From assembly GCA_020832305.1 (NCBI GenBank), contig JAFIEV010000067.1:62001-126000 (forward strand): DNA of 64,000 nucleotides. The letters run 5' to 3'. The notes beneath the pieces were generated by a model that saw only the letters and a list, made by a program, of their open reading frames with translations, searched no databases and was not told where the DNA came from. Each line of letters opens with the position of its first letter. The first letter of the stretch is position 1. The position numbers were made by a program, and so were the translations under genes. Below are positions 17,861-27,073 of the stretch, piece by piece. The stretch comes from Cyclobacteriaceae bacterium. Its GTDB lineage: Bacteria > Bacteroidota > Bacteroidia > Cytophagales > Cyclobacteriaceae.

Positions 17861-20713
17861 ATGGCACAATCTACATTTTACAATTTCAAAATCTACATTT
17901 TGCTCATAATGTCTTGTATTTCCTTGGCATTAAATGCACAAAGTAATCTGAAAATCTTAAGCCATGACGATTATGATGCCTGGAATAACCTCGCAAACTG
18001 GGATATTTCAAATGATGGCAGCTATGTGTATTATGTCGTTAATCCCCAGGAAGGCGATGGAAATCTTTATCTGAAAACGATTAAAGGTGAATTGATTAGA
18101 ACCATCCCCAGAGGTCAAAATGCTGCCTTCACCTATGACAGCCGTTTTTTAATTTCAACCCTTAAAATAAGTTTTGAACAAGATCGTCTCAATAAAAAAA
18201 ACAAGAAAAAAAGCGAAGACCTGCCGGGAGATAGTCTGGTAATCTACTCCATCTATGCTGAAAAAATCTGGGAAATACCCGATGTTTCAGGTTATAAAAT
18301 ACCTAAAAAATGGTCGGGCTGGCTGGCCTGTCAGCTAAAAACAGGGATTAAGGATACAAGTGTTGTTGATTCTGCCAGTACAGAAAAAAATGAAAATAAG
18401 GTTCAATCTAAAATGCCAGATAAAAAAGCAAAGGGGAAGCCATTGATTTTGAAAAAACTAAGTGATGGACGGGAGTATATTTTTGATCGCATTACTGAAT
18501 ACGCATTTGCTGATGAGGCCAGGATGTTTTATTTCCTTCAGGAAAAAGGTGACAGTACAGAATCTGCCGGTGCTTATGCCTTTGATATTTCAGAAGAAAA
18601 GCTCATTTTGCTCGACTCTGCTCATAAGCATTATAAATTTATTACCCCCGAAAGGAAAGGTAATGCATTGGCTTTTATCGCTTCTGCCGATTCTATTGGC
18701 ACAAAAGAGCCAGAATATAATCTTTTTTTATGGAACTCAGAAACGAGAAAGCTCAATCTGCTCGCAAAAGACGAAGACAAAACTAAGACTATCAAATTAC
18801 AGATCAGTCCGCATAAATCACCTGAATTTTCCTATGATGGAACTAAACTGTTTGCTTTCTTCTCTGTAAAAGATGTAAAATACGAATATGAAGAAGATAC
18901 TACCATTCTGGATGGTGACAGGGTAAATCTCGATATTTGGTCCTGGACCGACGGGATTATTCAGCCTCAACAGCTTAAAGAACTAGAAAAGGAAAAAAAA
19001 CGCAGTTTCATCAGTTGCTTTGATCTCAGAAAAAATTATTTTACCTCCCTATCTGAACCGGAATTACCTGATATCATAACAAACCGGGAAAAAAGTGGAA
19101 ACTTTATCCTGGGCATAAGCGATCTCCCCTATCAGATTGAAAATACCTGGGTTTATCCGGGTTATCGCGATTTCCATTCGATAAATCTTACAACCGGCCA
19201 TAAAAAGCGGATAGTAGAAAAAACCAAAAGCTACCCGGGAATATCGCCGGCCGGAAAATATTTTTACTGGTATGATTATGCCGACAGTGCCTGGTATGTG
19301 TTTAATCCTGTTAATGAGCGGAAAATTAACCTGACCGGAGACCTGAAAATTCCTTTTTACGATGAATTACACGATATACCTACTGAACCCGGTGCATATG
19401 GAGTGGCCGTCTGGACAGAAAACGATGAACACCTCTTATTATATGATAAATATGATATCTGGATGTTTGACCCTGCAGGACGCCAAAAGCCCTATTGCCT
19501 TACCGAAAATGAAGGAAGGAAACAAAATATAACATTTCGATACCAACACCTGGAAGAAAACAGAGGCTTTGTAAAACCCGGCGAAGCGATCTACTTATTG
19601 GCATTTGATCACTTGAGTAAATCATCGGCCATCTATCGCGATAGCGTTAAAACCGGCAATGTACCGCAATTGCTCTTTAGCGAAAATGCTTCCATTCATT
19701 CTTTAAAGCGGTCGGCGGAATATGGTAAATTTATTTTCCGAAAAGGTGATTTCAGAAATTTTCATGATTTATATGCAAGTGATGGCCATTTTTCAGAAGT
19801 ACAACCAATCAGTGAGACCAATCCGCAAACTTCAGATTTTCGCTGGGGCCAGGTTAAAATTGTAGAATGGATGTCTATGGCCCGGGATTCTGTTCAGGGT
19901 TTATTGTATGTGCCTGATGACATTGAACCGGGCAGCAAGCTTCCAATGATCGTCTATTTTTATGAAAAATCTTCCCATACGCTTCATAATCATATCCTTC
20001 CTGCGCCCAGTCGATCGATTGTGAATATTCCATACTATGTAAGCAATGGATATATTGTTTTTGTACCAGACATACACTATCGGGAGGGTTTACCGGGCCA
20101 AAGTGCCTACGATTGTATTATACCTGGTGTACTAAAAATATTGAGCGAAGGATTGGTCGATGAAAAAAGAATGGCTCTGCAAGGCCAGAGCTGGGGTGGT
20201 TACCAAACAGCCTGGCTGATCACTCGAACGGGCATGTTCAGGGCTGCTATGGCTGGTGCACCGGTATCTAATATGACAAGCGCATACGGGGGTATCCGCT
20301 GGGAATCAGGACGAAGCCGCATGTTTCAATACGAGCGCACCCAAAGTCGAATTGGAGGCTCATTATGGGAACGGCCAATGTTGTATATAGAAAATTCACC
20401 TCTCTTTTATGCCGACCGGGTAAATACACCCTTACTCATGATGCACAACGATGCAGACGGCGCTGTACCCTGGTACCAGGGAATAGAGTTTTTTATGGCC
20501 TTACGCAGGTTTCATAAACCTGCATGGATGCTGGTCTACAATGGAGAAGCACACAACCTGGGACAACGAAAAAACATGAAAGACCTCAGCATACGCATGA
20601 GCCAGTTTTTTGATTATTATCTCAAAAATGCACCCATTCCCTTGTGGATGCAGGACGGTATTCCTGCTGTAAAAAAAGGACGAACTTTGCTTTATGAAAC
20701 GGCAGAAGAATAA
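17861..20713 (+). CDS. Prolyl oligopeptidase family (S9) serine peptidase, exported
   Basis: A 950-residue exported peptidase. A signal peptide (ending ALNAQ) is followed by a long beta-propeller region with a lysine-rich insertion, then a C-terminal alpha/beta-hydrolase domain. The triad is visible: nucleophile Ser777 in GQSWGGY, Asp866 in HNDADGAV and His898 in NGEAHNLG. Such enzymes cleave short peptides in the periplasm. Residues PDIHYREGLPGQSAYDCI before the nucleophile are typical of the S9 group of Bacteroidota. The start is the ATG at 17861, just after the LOG gene; an open frame extends upstream to 17783 but would overlap that gene and lack a signal peptide. Confidence 0.9.
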   Translation: MAQSTFYNFKIYILLIMSCISLALNAQSNLKILSHDDYDAWNNLANWDISNDGSYVYYVVNPQEGDGNLYLKTIKGELIRTIPRGQNAAFTYDSRFLISTLKISFEQDRLNKKNKKKSEDLPGDSLVIYSIYAEKIWEIPDVSGYKIPKKWSGWLACQLKTGIKDTSVVDSASTEKNENKVQSKMPDKKAKGKPLILKKLSDGREYIFDRITEYAFADEARMFYFLQEKGDSTESAGAYAFDISEEKLILLDSAHKHYKFITPERKGNALAFIASADSIGTKEPEYNLFLWNSETRKLNLLAKDEDKTKTIKLQISPHKSPEFSYDGTKLFAFFSVKDVKYEYEEDTTILDGDRVNLDIWSWTDGIIQPQQLKELEKEKKRSFISCFDLRKNYFTSLSEPELPDIITNREKSGNFILGISDLPYQIENTWVYPGYRDFHSINLTTGHKKRIVEKTKSYPGISPAGKYFYWYDYADSAWYVFNPVNERKINLTGDLKIPFYDELHDIPTEPGAYGVAVWTENDEHLLLYDKYDIWMFDPAGRQKPYCLTENEGRKQNITFRYQHLEENRGFVKPGEAIYLLAFDHLSKSSAIYRDSVKTGNVPQLLFSENASIHSLKRSAEYGKFIFRKGDFRNFHDLYASDGHFSEVQPISETNPQTSDFRWGQVKIVEWMSMARDSVQGLLYVPDDIEPGSKLPMIVYFYEKSSHTLHNHILPAPSRSIVNIPYYVSNGYIVFVPDIHYREGLPGQSAYDCIIPGVLKILSEGLVDEKRMALQGQSWGGYQTAWLITRTGMFRAAMAGAPVSNMTSAYGGIRWESGRSRMFQYERTQSRIGGSLWERPMLYIENSPLFYADRVNTPLLMMHNDADGAVPWYQGIEFFMALRRFHKPAWMLVYNGEAHNLGQRKNMKDLSIRMSQFFDYYLKNAPIPLWMQDGIPAVKKGRTLLYETAEE

Positions 20714-20755
20714 ATAAACCAAGGCTTTTTAAATATAAATATTATTAGAAAAAAA

Positions 20756-20810
20756 GAGATGGTCTGTTTGGGTTTACCGCCTGTACTAAAAGCAGATCAT
20801 CTCAATTTTT
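20756..20810 (+). terminator. Hairpin with T tract after S9 peptidase gene, just before the next ATG
   Basis: GAGATGGTCTG (20756-20766) pairs with CAGATCATCTC (20793-20803), eleven positions with one G-U pair, and AATTTTTA follows. This has the shape of an intrinsic terminator for the LOG-peptidase unit. The T tract ends only a few bases before the ATG at 20815, so the hairpin may also act on the next gene as a leader structure. Confidence 0.5.
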
Positions 20811-20814
20811 ACTT

Positions 20815-21999
20815 ATGTACTCAGTTCGCCGGAACCTCCTGATATTAACCCTTCTGTTACTTTTCTCAAACCCTGCATTTTCGAATAAGGAATCTTGGGT
20901 TTGTAAAATACTTCCTGCCGAAAGAGAAGTATATACCGATCCCAGCACCGGCTTACAAATGACTTTTATTACAAACCATAAAGCAGAAGATTTAAATCTG
21001 TATTTCCACGATAGAAGCTGGCTTCCAAAAAATGACATAGTACTGTTTACTTCTGATCGCAGTGGCAGAAGGGAAATTTATGGATATAGTGAAAAAAGTG
21101 GTAACATCATCGCATTCAATCCTGAAAATCAGCTGGCCGCATTTAATCCGGTGGCATCACGGTTTAGAAATGAAGTATTTGTATTCTGGAAACAAGCTTT
21201 ATATGTTTGGCAGATTGAAAGCAATGATCAGGTAATAAAGGTTACCGCCATTAAGCTTACAGATTTACCTGAAAACGCTGTTCCAATTAGCAGTATTAAT
21301 GAAAATTCCAATGGAAAAGTGCTTTGCTATGCTTATCGTCTTGCTGAAAAATATCACATAGGCATCATAAATATAGAAGAGGCCAGATCTGAAATAATCT
21401 GTCAGACAGATTTTGAAATTCAACATCTGCAATTTAGCCATGAGCGCTCCGGTTTGCTGTCTTTTGCCCGTTCATATGGAACAGATACTGCACCTGCACA
21501 TTCAAAAGACAATCCCCATGCCCGCATTTGGTTATTGGATATTGAGCAAAAGGTGCCTTTACCAGCTTTTTACCAGGTTCCCGGTGAATTGGTTACCCAT
21601 GAATGCTGGTGGGTAAATGACAGGATTACCTTTATTGGCGGGCATAGACCTGAAGAAGGACATGTTAAAACATTTGATCTTAAAACCGGAGAGATTGTTA
21701 TAAAGGGAGCAGGTGCATGGATGCCGGATCAGGAACCACAGGTAATTTCGAGATATAATTGGTGGCACGCTGCGGGTAGTCCGGACGGCAAATGGATTGC
21801 AGCCGACAACTGGCATGGGGTAATCGCTATTTTTGATGCCAAATCCACCCGAATGCATATCCTTACTGAAAATCACCGGGTTTATGGCAAAGGGGCTCAT
21901 CCACATGTAGGTTGGGACAATGATGGCAAAAAAATCATATTTTCATCAAACCTGCGCGGCAATGCAGATGTATGCATTATGCAGATCAATAAGCCTTGA
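20815..21999 (+). CDS. PL22-like oligogalacturonate lyase-type beta-propeller, exported
   Basis: A 394-residue protein with a signal peptide (cleavage near AFSN) and a seven-bladed propeller of the oligogalacturonate lyase (PL22) type. Diagnostic features are VTHECWW at 260-266, the blade WWHAAGSPDGKWIAAD at 316-331 and HPHVGWDNDGKKIIFSSN at 362-379; the HE and HPH histidines fit the manganese ligands of PL22. A Gln ligand expected three residues before HPH is Lys359 here. PL22 enzymes break short unsaturated or saturated galacturonides by beta-elimination. A second propeller of similar type lies inside the PUL at 33577. The gene is convergent with the first sulfatase. Confidence 0.78.
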   Translation: MYSVRRNLLILTLLLLFSNPAFSNKESWVCKILPAEREVYTDPSTGLQMTFITNHKAEDLNLYFHDRSWLPKNDIVLFTSDRSGRREIYGYSEKSGNIIAFNPENQLAAFNPVASRFRNEVFVFWKQALYVWQIESNDQVIKVTAIKLTDLPENAVPISSINENSNGKVLCYAYRLAEKYHIGIINIEEARSEIICQTDFEIQHLQFSHERSGLLSFARSYGTDTAPAHSKDNPHARIWLLDIEQKVPLPAFYQVPGELVTHECWWVNDRITFIGGHRPEEGHVKTFDLKTGEIVIKGAGAWMPDQEPQVISRYNWWHAAGSPDGKWIAADNWHGVIAIFDAKSTRMHILTENHRVYGKGAHPHVGWDNDGKKIIFSSNLRGNADVCIMQINKP

Positions 22000-22020
22000 T
22001 TGCAGGTTTAAGCAGTGTTC

Positions 22021-22100
22021 ATTGAAAATCGCCTGGCTTGTTGATCTGTTTTTTACATCCCGATTTCATATTACAGACGCATACTTTTTCAGCAGATCAG
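22021..22100. repeat. Dispersed element, copy 2
   Basis: Begins TTGAAAATCGCCTGGCTTG (22022) and ends ACTTTTTCAGCAGATC (22083-22098). It aligns along its length with the copies at 9001 and 45511 and again lies between convergent genes, where it might help end transcription. Confidence 0.55.
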
Positions 22101-22129
22101 CACCATCAACCATTAAAATTTTACTCAGG

Positions 22130-23608
22130 TCACTTACCCACATTCTGCCGGCCTGGCTCGCGATTGCTATTGCCTTGTATGCCATTAAGGGCATCACCCA
22201 ACTCAAGACGCATGGCATCGGCCAACCGGGCTAATCTTGCCACCACCTCAGGATGCTGGGCAGCTACATTGCTTTCTTCAGAAATGTCTGAGTACAGGTT
22301 ATATAATTCCATCTCTTCCAGCGGCAGCATATGATATTTATTTGGAATGCCATCATCGCGATATGCTTGTCCGGGAGCCAAACTGCGATAGGTATGGGGG
22401 AAATATAATTTCCAACCCTCCTTGCTGATAATCGATTGCAATTCGTTTTGGTTGTAGTAAATAAAATAAGCATCATGCGGATGGATGGCGCCTTCCTGTA
22501 CTTTCATCAGTGGAAAAATATCCTTGCCGTCAATTTTTCGTTCCGGCAATGCTGCACCTATTAAACCTGCAATGGTAGGCAACAAATCAATGGTCATAGC
22601 GGGTTGCTGCTGCACCTTTCCCTCCGGCAAGGTACCCGGCCAGCGCATAATACAGGGTACGCGGATGCCCCCTTCCCAGGAAGTGCCCTTACCTTCCCGT
22701 AATGGCTCCGCGCTGCCCGAATGGCCACTGTATGACAACCATGGGCCATTATCAGAAGTAAAAATCACCAGGGTGTTTTCGTCAAGACCATTATTTTTAA
22801 TGGCTTTGAGAATCTCTCCCACCGACCAGTCTATTTCCATAATTACGTCTCCGTATAAGCCTCTTTCTGATTTGCCTTTGAATTTATCTGACACAAACAA
22901 GGGCACGTGAGGCTGGGGATGCGGCACATAGAGAAAAAAGGGATTGTTTTTATTCCGGTTAATGAAATTTACGGCTTTCTCCGTAAGTATGGTGGTAAAC
23001 ATGCTTTGGTCACCGTGCAGGGTGTCAATAACCTGTCCGTTTTCAAATACTGGCAGTGGAGGAAATGCACCGGGTCTTTCAGGGTGGAAAGGCCACATAT
23101 CGTTGGAATAAGGTATGCCGTAATACTCATCGAAACCCTGGTTTACCGGCAGATAATCTGGTTCGTGACCCAGATGCCATTTGCCAAAAATACCTGTGGC
23201 ATAACCTGCTGATTTGGCTACCTCGGCAAGGGTCATTTCATCGGTATGCAATGCTATTTTACTTGTATGACTCAGCGCGCCATTGATGCCAACCCGATTG
23301 GGATAACAGCCGGTCATCAAGGCAGCCCTCGATGCCGAGCAAACCGCCTGCGCTACATAGAACTGGTCGAACTTCACCCCTTCGTTGGCCATGCGGTCGA
23401 GATTGGGTGTAAGAATATTGGGGGAGCCAAAACAGCCTACATCCTGATAGCCCTGATCATCGGTAAAAATGATGACAATATTAGGCTTATTTATCTGCTC
23501 ATTTTTCTGCTCTTTTCCACAGGAGGGCAAGAGCATTGATAATAATACCCAGATGTAAAATGACTTCTTCAGAAGTTCAGCAGTTCTCAGGCGTTCAGCA
23601 ATTTTCAT
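22130..23608 (-). CDS. S1-family sulfatase, lipoprotein
   Basis: A 492-residue type I sulfatase with lipobox LPSC (Cys30). The formylglycine site is CSASR at 90-94 followed by AALMTG, with the calcium-binding DD in FTDDQG at 50-51 and KWHLG further on. The CxAxR form of the site is accepted by maturases. It removes sulfate esters from a glycan; subfamily and regiochemistry cannot be set from motifs alone. It is the last gene of the minus-strand cluster and is separated from the PhoD-like gene by a terminator and 167 bases, so it may have its own promoter. No sulfatase maturase is in the window. Confidence 0.93.
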   Translation of the reverse strand: MKIAERLRTAELLKKSFYIWVLLSMLLPSCGKEQKNEQINKPNIVIIFTDDQGYQDVGCFGSPNILTPNLDRMANEGVKFDQFYVAQAVCSASRAALMTGCYPNRVGINGALSHTSKIALHTDEMTLAEVAKSAGYATGIFGKWHLGHEPDYLPVNQGFDEYYGIPYSNDMWPFHPERPGAFPPLPVFENGQVIDTLHGDQSMFTTILTEKAVNFINRNKNNPFFLYVPHPQPHVPLFVSDKFKGKSERGLYGDVIMEIDWSVGEILKAIKNNGLDENTLVIFTSDNGPWLSYSGHSGSAEPLREGKGTSWEGGIRVPCIMRWPGTLPEGKVQQQPAMTIDLLPTIAGLIGAALPERKIDGKDIFPLMKVQEGAIHPHDAYFIYYNQNELQSIISKEGWKLYFPHTYRSLAPGQAYRDDGIPNKYHMLPLEEMELYNLYSDISEESNVAAQHPEVVARLARLADAMRLELGDALNGIQGNSNREPGRQNVGK

Positions 23609-23730
23609 GTATCAGGAAGTTGTATTCAAAACCTTAAATAAACAGAAAAAGCGGTAGAAAACAACACAAAATCCAGAAGTTGGCAGTATTATCCAATAAT
23701 AATCACTTTGGCTATCCTGAAATCAATTTT

Positions 23731-23782
23731 CAAAAAAATAAACCGACCCTTGATCTCTGCCAAAAATATCAGAGATTAAGGG
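23731..23782 (-). terminator. Intrinsic terminator after the second PhoD-like gene
   Basis: On the minus strand, CCCTTAATCTCTG (from 23782) pairs with CAGAGATCAAGGG (to 23747), 13 positions with one G-U pair and a ten-base loop, followed by TCGGTTTATTTTTTTG. The stem begins at the stop codon of the PhoD-like gene. This is the clearest terminator in the window and probably ends the main PUL transcript. Confidence 0.8.
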
Positions 23783-25296
23783 GGCGTAAGCACACTTCTT
23801 TTCAGGTTGATCTCATAAAGCAGTTCACCTTCATCCCCTATTAGTCTGAAGGTTACCTCCGGGTCAATCGATTTGGTATTAAAGGAGAATTCACCAAATG
23901 CATATTGATTATCAAATCCGAAGAGCTGGGTTTCCCATGCATCGTTCTGAGCAGCCGGACCATGTCTGCCTCCAAGACTTGCAGGTTCAAACTCATAGAA
24001 TGAAAATCCACCGGATCGGGGTATGGTAAAGCCCCTTGCGCCATGACGGTCACCGGATATGAGCAATACCCCTCCTATTTTGTTCTTTTCTATGAGTTGA
24101 AAAATTTTCTCCCTGCCTTCGGGATCCCATACACCCCATGAATCTTTTCCGTTTGAAACATAATCACTCCACATGGTCCCGCAGGAAAGTATGATAAAAG
24201 GTCCTTTGCAGTCCAGTAGCTGCTTTTCAAGCCAATCCATCTGCTCCGGGCCCAAAAACCAGCCTTTTTCTTTATCCCTGAAATAACGGTTATCGAGCAT
24301 TATGACATCAGCCGGGCCAATACGGGTTCTGAAAAATACACCTTCTCCAGTATCTTCAGTGCCATAGGCCGGGTTGTTCCAGGATTGTCGAAAAACTTCC
24401 CTTACTCCCCTGCGGTCTTCATCTGTAAAACCTTCGGGTATACCCGACAGATCATCATCAAAATAATCGTGATCATCCCAGGTAGCGTACATTGGAATTT
24501 GCTGGGCCAACATCTGCCATGCCGGAAAAAGGTCGCGCATCAGATAATCAAATCTGTGCATACCCAGGTGATTCAGTCGATCCTGCACAGCAATATCCCC
24601 TCCTAATAGCATTGCATGGGGCTTTCTGGCTATTATCTGACGGGCCTGATTCATATTGCCCAAACCCCAGCGATGAAAGCAGGTTCCAAATGCAATGCGC
24701 ACTTCATCCTTTACAGGCAAAGTTCGGATATAGCCGGGGCTACCCTCCTGAATGCCATTTACTCTAACGGCATAATTGTATTCATGGCCAGGCTTTAATC
24801 CATAGATATCGACAATAGCTGATAAATCCGATGCTTCACCAGTGCTTACCGGGCCAAATATATAGTTTTTCTTTCCATCGCTCACCAGCACATCAACTTC
24901 AGCAGGTATGGCAGTGCGAACCCAAATGCCAGCACCATCTTCCCTGATATTGCCCAAGAGTGGTCCTCCTAATAGCCTTAGATCATATTTTTGAATGATT
25001 TCGGCAAAATTTTCATCCCCGGCGAGGTCGTAATAGCTGGCATTTTCATCGGCAGAAAATACCGCATGCGCAGCGTTGGCAATTTGTGTAGACCGGTCGA
25101 TTTCAGCATTCCATTCATTCCACACATGCAACATATATAAACTATTGTCCAGTGAGCGGTCTTTTGACATCTGCTGATGTATTTTATTGCCAACATATTG
25201 TGCTGTGGCATTTTGCAGGCATAAGATGAGTGACATCAAAAGCAGACCAAGGGTAAAAGACCAATTTAGATGAAAAGAATTCAGTATTGGCATCAT
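23776..25296 (-). CDS. PhoD-like phosphoesterase, exported
   Basis: A 506-residue exported PhoD-like protein. Signal peptide ends near ATAQ. Metal-site motifs: FGTC (203-206, keeping the iron-binding cysteine), GGD at 232-234, WDDHDYFDDD near 273-282, DNRYFRD, and SGDRHGARG. It has an N-terminal PhoD-type beta domain in which GIWVRT and GLKPGHEYNYAVRV are typical. The likely reaction is phosphomonoester or phosphodiester cleavage in the periplasm, which is unusual inside a sulfated-glycan locus: it could remove phosphate substituents or act on a structurally similar ester. I start at the ATG at 25296; the open frame begins at a TTG at 25341. It lies between two sulfatase genes. Confidence 0.88.
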   Translation of the reverse strand: MMPILNSFHLNWSFTLGLLLMSLILCLQNATAQYVGNKIHQQMSKDRSLDNSLYMLHVWNEWNAEIDRSTQIANAAHAVFSADENASYYDLAGDENFAEIIQKYDLRLLGGPLLGNIREDGAGIWVRTAIPAEVDVLVSDGKKNYIFGPVSTGEASDLSAIVDIYGLKPGHEYNYAVRVNGIQEGSPGYIRTLPVKDEVRIAFGTCFHRWGLGNMNQARQIIARKPHAMLLGGDIAVQDRLNHLGMHRFDYLMRDLFPAWQMLAQQIPMYATWDDHDYFDDDLSGIPEGFTDEDRRGVREVFRQSWNNPAYGTEDTGEGVFFRTRIGPADVIMLDNRYFRDKEKGWFLGPEQMDWLEKQLLDCKGPFIILSCGTMWSDYVSNGKDSWGVWDPEGREKIFQLIEKNKIGGVLLISGDRHGARGFTIPRSGGFSFYEFEPASLGGRHGPAAQNDAWETQLFGFDNQYAFGEFSFNTKSIDPEVTFRLIGDEGELLYEINLKRSVLTPP

Positions 25297-25392
25297 AATA
25301 AAATTTAGGTTTGTATGGTGTATTACCTTTAAAATCGACAAAAAGGCAATCTCTCTATCATTATTTTACAAAGAAAGTCAAGAATCAGGTAT

Positions 25393-26964
25393 TTATTGCA
25401 CCCTTGATTTCTCATGTTCCAGCAAAGACTTTAGCTCACGAACGATCTCCGGATAATTCAGATACACATTATTCATTTCACCGGGATCAGTGGCCAGATG
25501 ATATAATTGTCCCTGAGGCCCAGCATCCTGGGCTGCCTCGACCGCGGGATGCGTAAATCCTCCTGAACCCAATCCATCGATGTATTTCCAATCACCTTTT
25601 CGTATGGCATACATTCCCCTGGAAGAATGGTGAATCATTTCAGGGCGGATTGTCATATCAACCTCTCCATTTAAAGCCGCATAGAAACTATAGCTATCCT
25701 CTCCGGAGCATGGCTCCGGTGTTACGCCAATCAGTTCAGCAAAGGTGGCAAATAAATCTGTGAGGCTTACGAGCTGATGAGACAGCATAGACTTCTCAAT
25801 GCCTGCCGGCCAGTGAATGATTAATGGAACCCGATGGCCCCCATCCCATACATCTCCCTTTTGTCCGCGCCTCCCTTCATTGGAATCGTGATTATGCAAC
25901 TCTATTTCCTCTTGCGGCCAGTAGGCACCATTGTCGCTGGCAAAGACGATCATTGTATTTTTATCCAGATTATTCATTTTCAATGCCTCTGATACCTGTT
26001 TTACCGCATCATCAATATCGAATACAAAATCGCCATACTTACCTATGCCTGATTTACCTTCAAAGGCAGGTGTAGGCATCCATGGCGTATGCGGGCCGGT
26101 CAAGGGGAGATATAAAAAGAAGGGCGTTTCTTTGGACTGACGGTTGATATATTCCCGGGCCTCTTTCAGAATTTCACTATGACAATCCTCCACTCTGAAG
26201 GAAACCGACATCTCTCCCTGACGCCACCAGACCCCTTTTTCCCAATAAACCGCTTTTTCATCGGTATGCTTTTTGTCCCAGGAATATACCGTATGCTCAA
26301 GCCGCGCCGGATAGTGATCGGTAGTAAGTATCATCTCAGCATCTATGGCTTTGCCATTTCTGAGAAAAAGATAAGGTGGAATATCCAGTGAGGCAGGATG
26401 AATAAAAGAATAATCAAAGCCATAATCATTGGGAGAACCATGTACCGCCTGACTGTAATCCACATTAGAATATCCGGTTTCCGAATCCAGCGCTGCCTGT
26501 GCTGAGCCATCGCGGGTTTTCCAGTCAAGACCCAGGTGCCACTTACCAATACATGCGGTTTGGTAGCCTGCTTTTTTGAGCAGAGAAGCCATGGTCTCTC
26601 TTTCGCTTTCAATCACCGGTTTATGAAAGCCCCAGATACCGCTAGATGCCGGGGCATGCCTGAAAGCATATTTTCCGGTAAGTAATCCGTAACGCGAAGG
26701 GGTACAAACAGAAGCGCTGGAATGGGCTTCGGTAAATACCAGTGATTGCTCAATCAAACGATCAATGTAGGGTGTGCGCGTTTTGGCCAATGGATTTAAA
26801 GCACTCACATCACCGTATCCCATATCATCGGCAAAAATGATTATGATATTGGGTGGGTCTGAACCTTGTTGTTCCTTTTCCTGGCATCCTGTGACCAGCA
26901 TGAGCCATGAAACAGCAAATACCAGGGAGCAAAGGGTCTTGAGCGATTTGATTTTTAAAAACAT
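25393..26964 (-). CDS. S1-family sulfatase, lipoprotein
   Basis: A 523-residue sulfatase with lipobox LVTGC (Cys27). The formylglycine site is CTPSR at 87-91, followed by YGLLTGKYAFR, with FADDMGYGD upstream and KWHLGLDW downstream. The SSASVCTPSRYGLLTG pattern places it with the arylsulfatase A/Bacteroidota S1 group, but I do not assign a numbered subfamily. I chose the ATG at 26964 because it directly precedes the lipoprotein signal; an ATG at 26994 would add ten basic residues. It is about 110 bases downstream of the next sulfatase gene on the same strand. Confidence 0.93.
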   Translation of the reverse strand: MFLKIKSLKTLCSLVFAVSWLMLVTGCQEKEQQGSDPPNIIIIFADDMGYGDVSALNPLAKTRTPYIDRLIEQSLVFTEAHSSASVCTPSRYGLLTGKYAFRHAPASSGIWGFHKPVIESERETMASLLKKAGYQTACIGKWHLGLDWKTRDGSAQAALDSETGYSNVDYSQAVHGSPNDYGFDYSFIHPASLDIPPYLFLRNGKAIDAEMILTTDHYPARLEHTVYSWDKKHTDEKAVYWEKGVWWRQGEMSVSFRVEDCHSEILKEAREYINRQSKETPFFLYLPLTGPHTPWMPTPAFEGKSGIGKYGDFVFDIDDAVKQVSEALKMNNLDKNTMIVFASDNGAYWPQEEIELHNHDSNEGRRGQKGDVWDGGHRVPLIIHWPAGIEKSMLSHQLVSLTDLFATFAELIGVTPEPCSGEDSYSFYAALNGEVDMTIRPEMIHHSSRGMYAIRKGDWKYIDGLGSGGFTHPAVEAAQDAGPQGQLYHLATDPGEMNNVYLNYPEIVRELKSLLEHEKSRVQ

Positions 26965-27073
26965 TCTCTTCTTTTTGATGGTATGTGAAGTCATTAATTT
27001 TTACATGTTTAATATAGGCGATTGCTACCTCAATGAAATAACGTATGGGTTAAAATCGCAAGATTATACTTAA

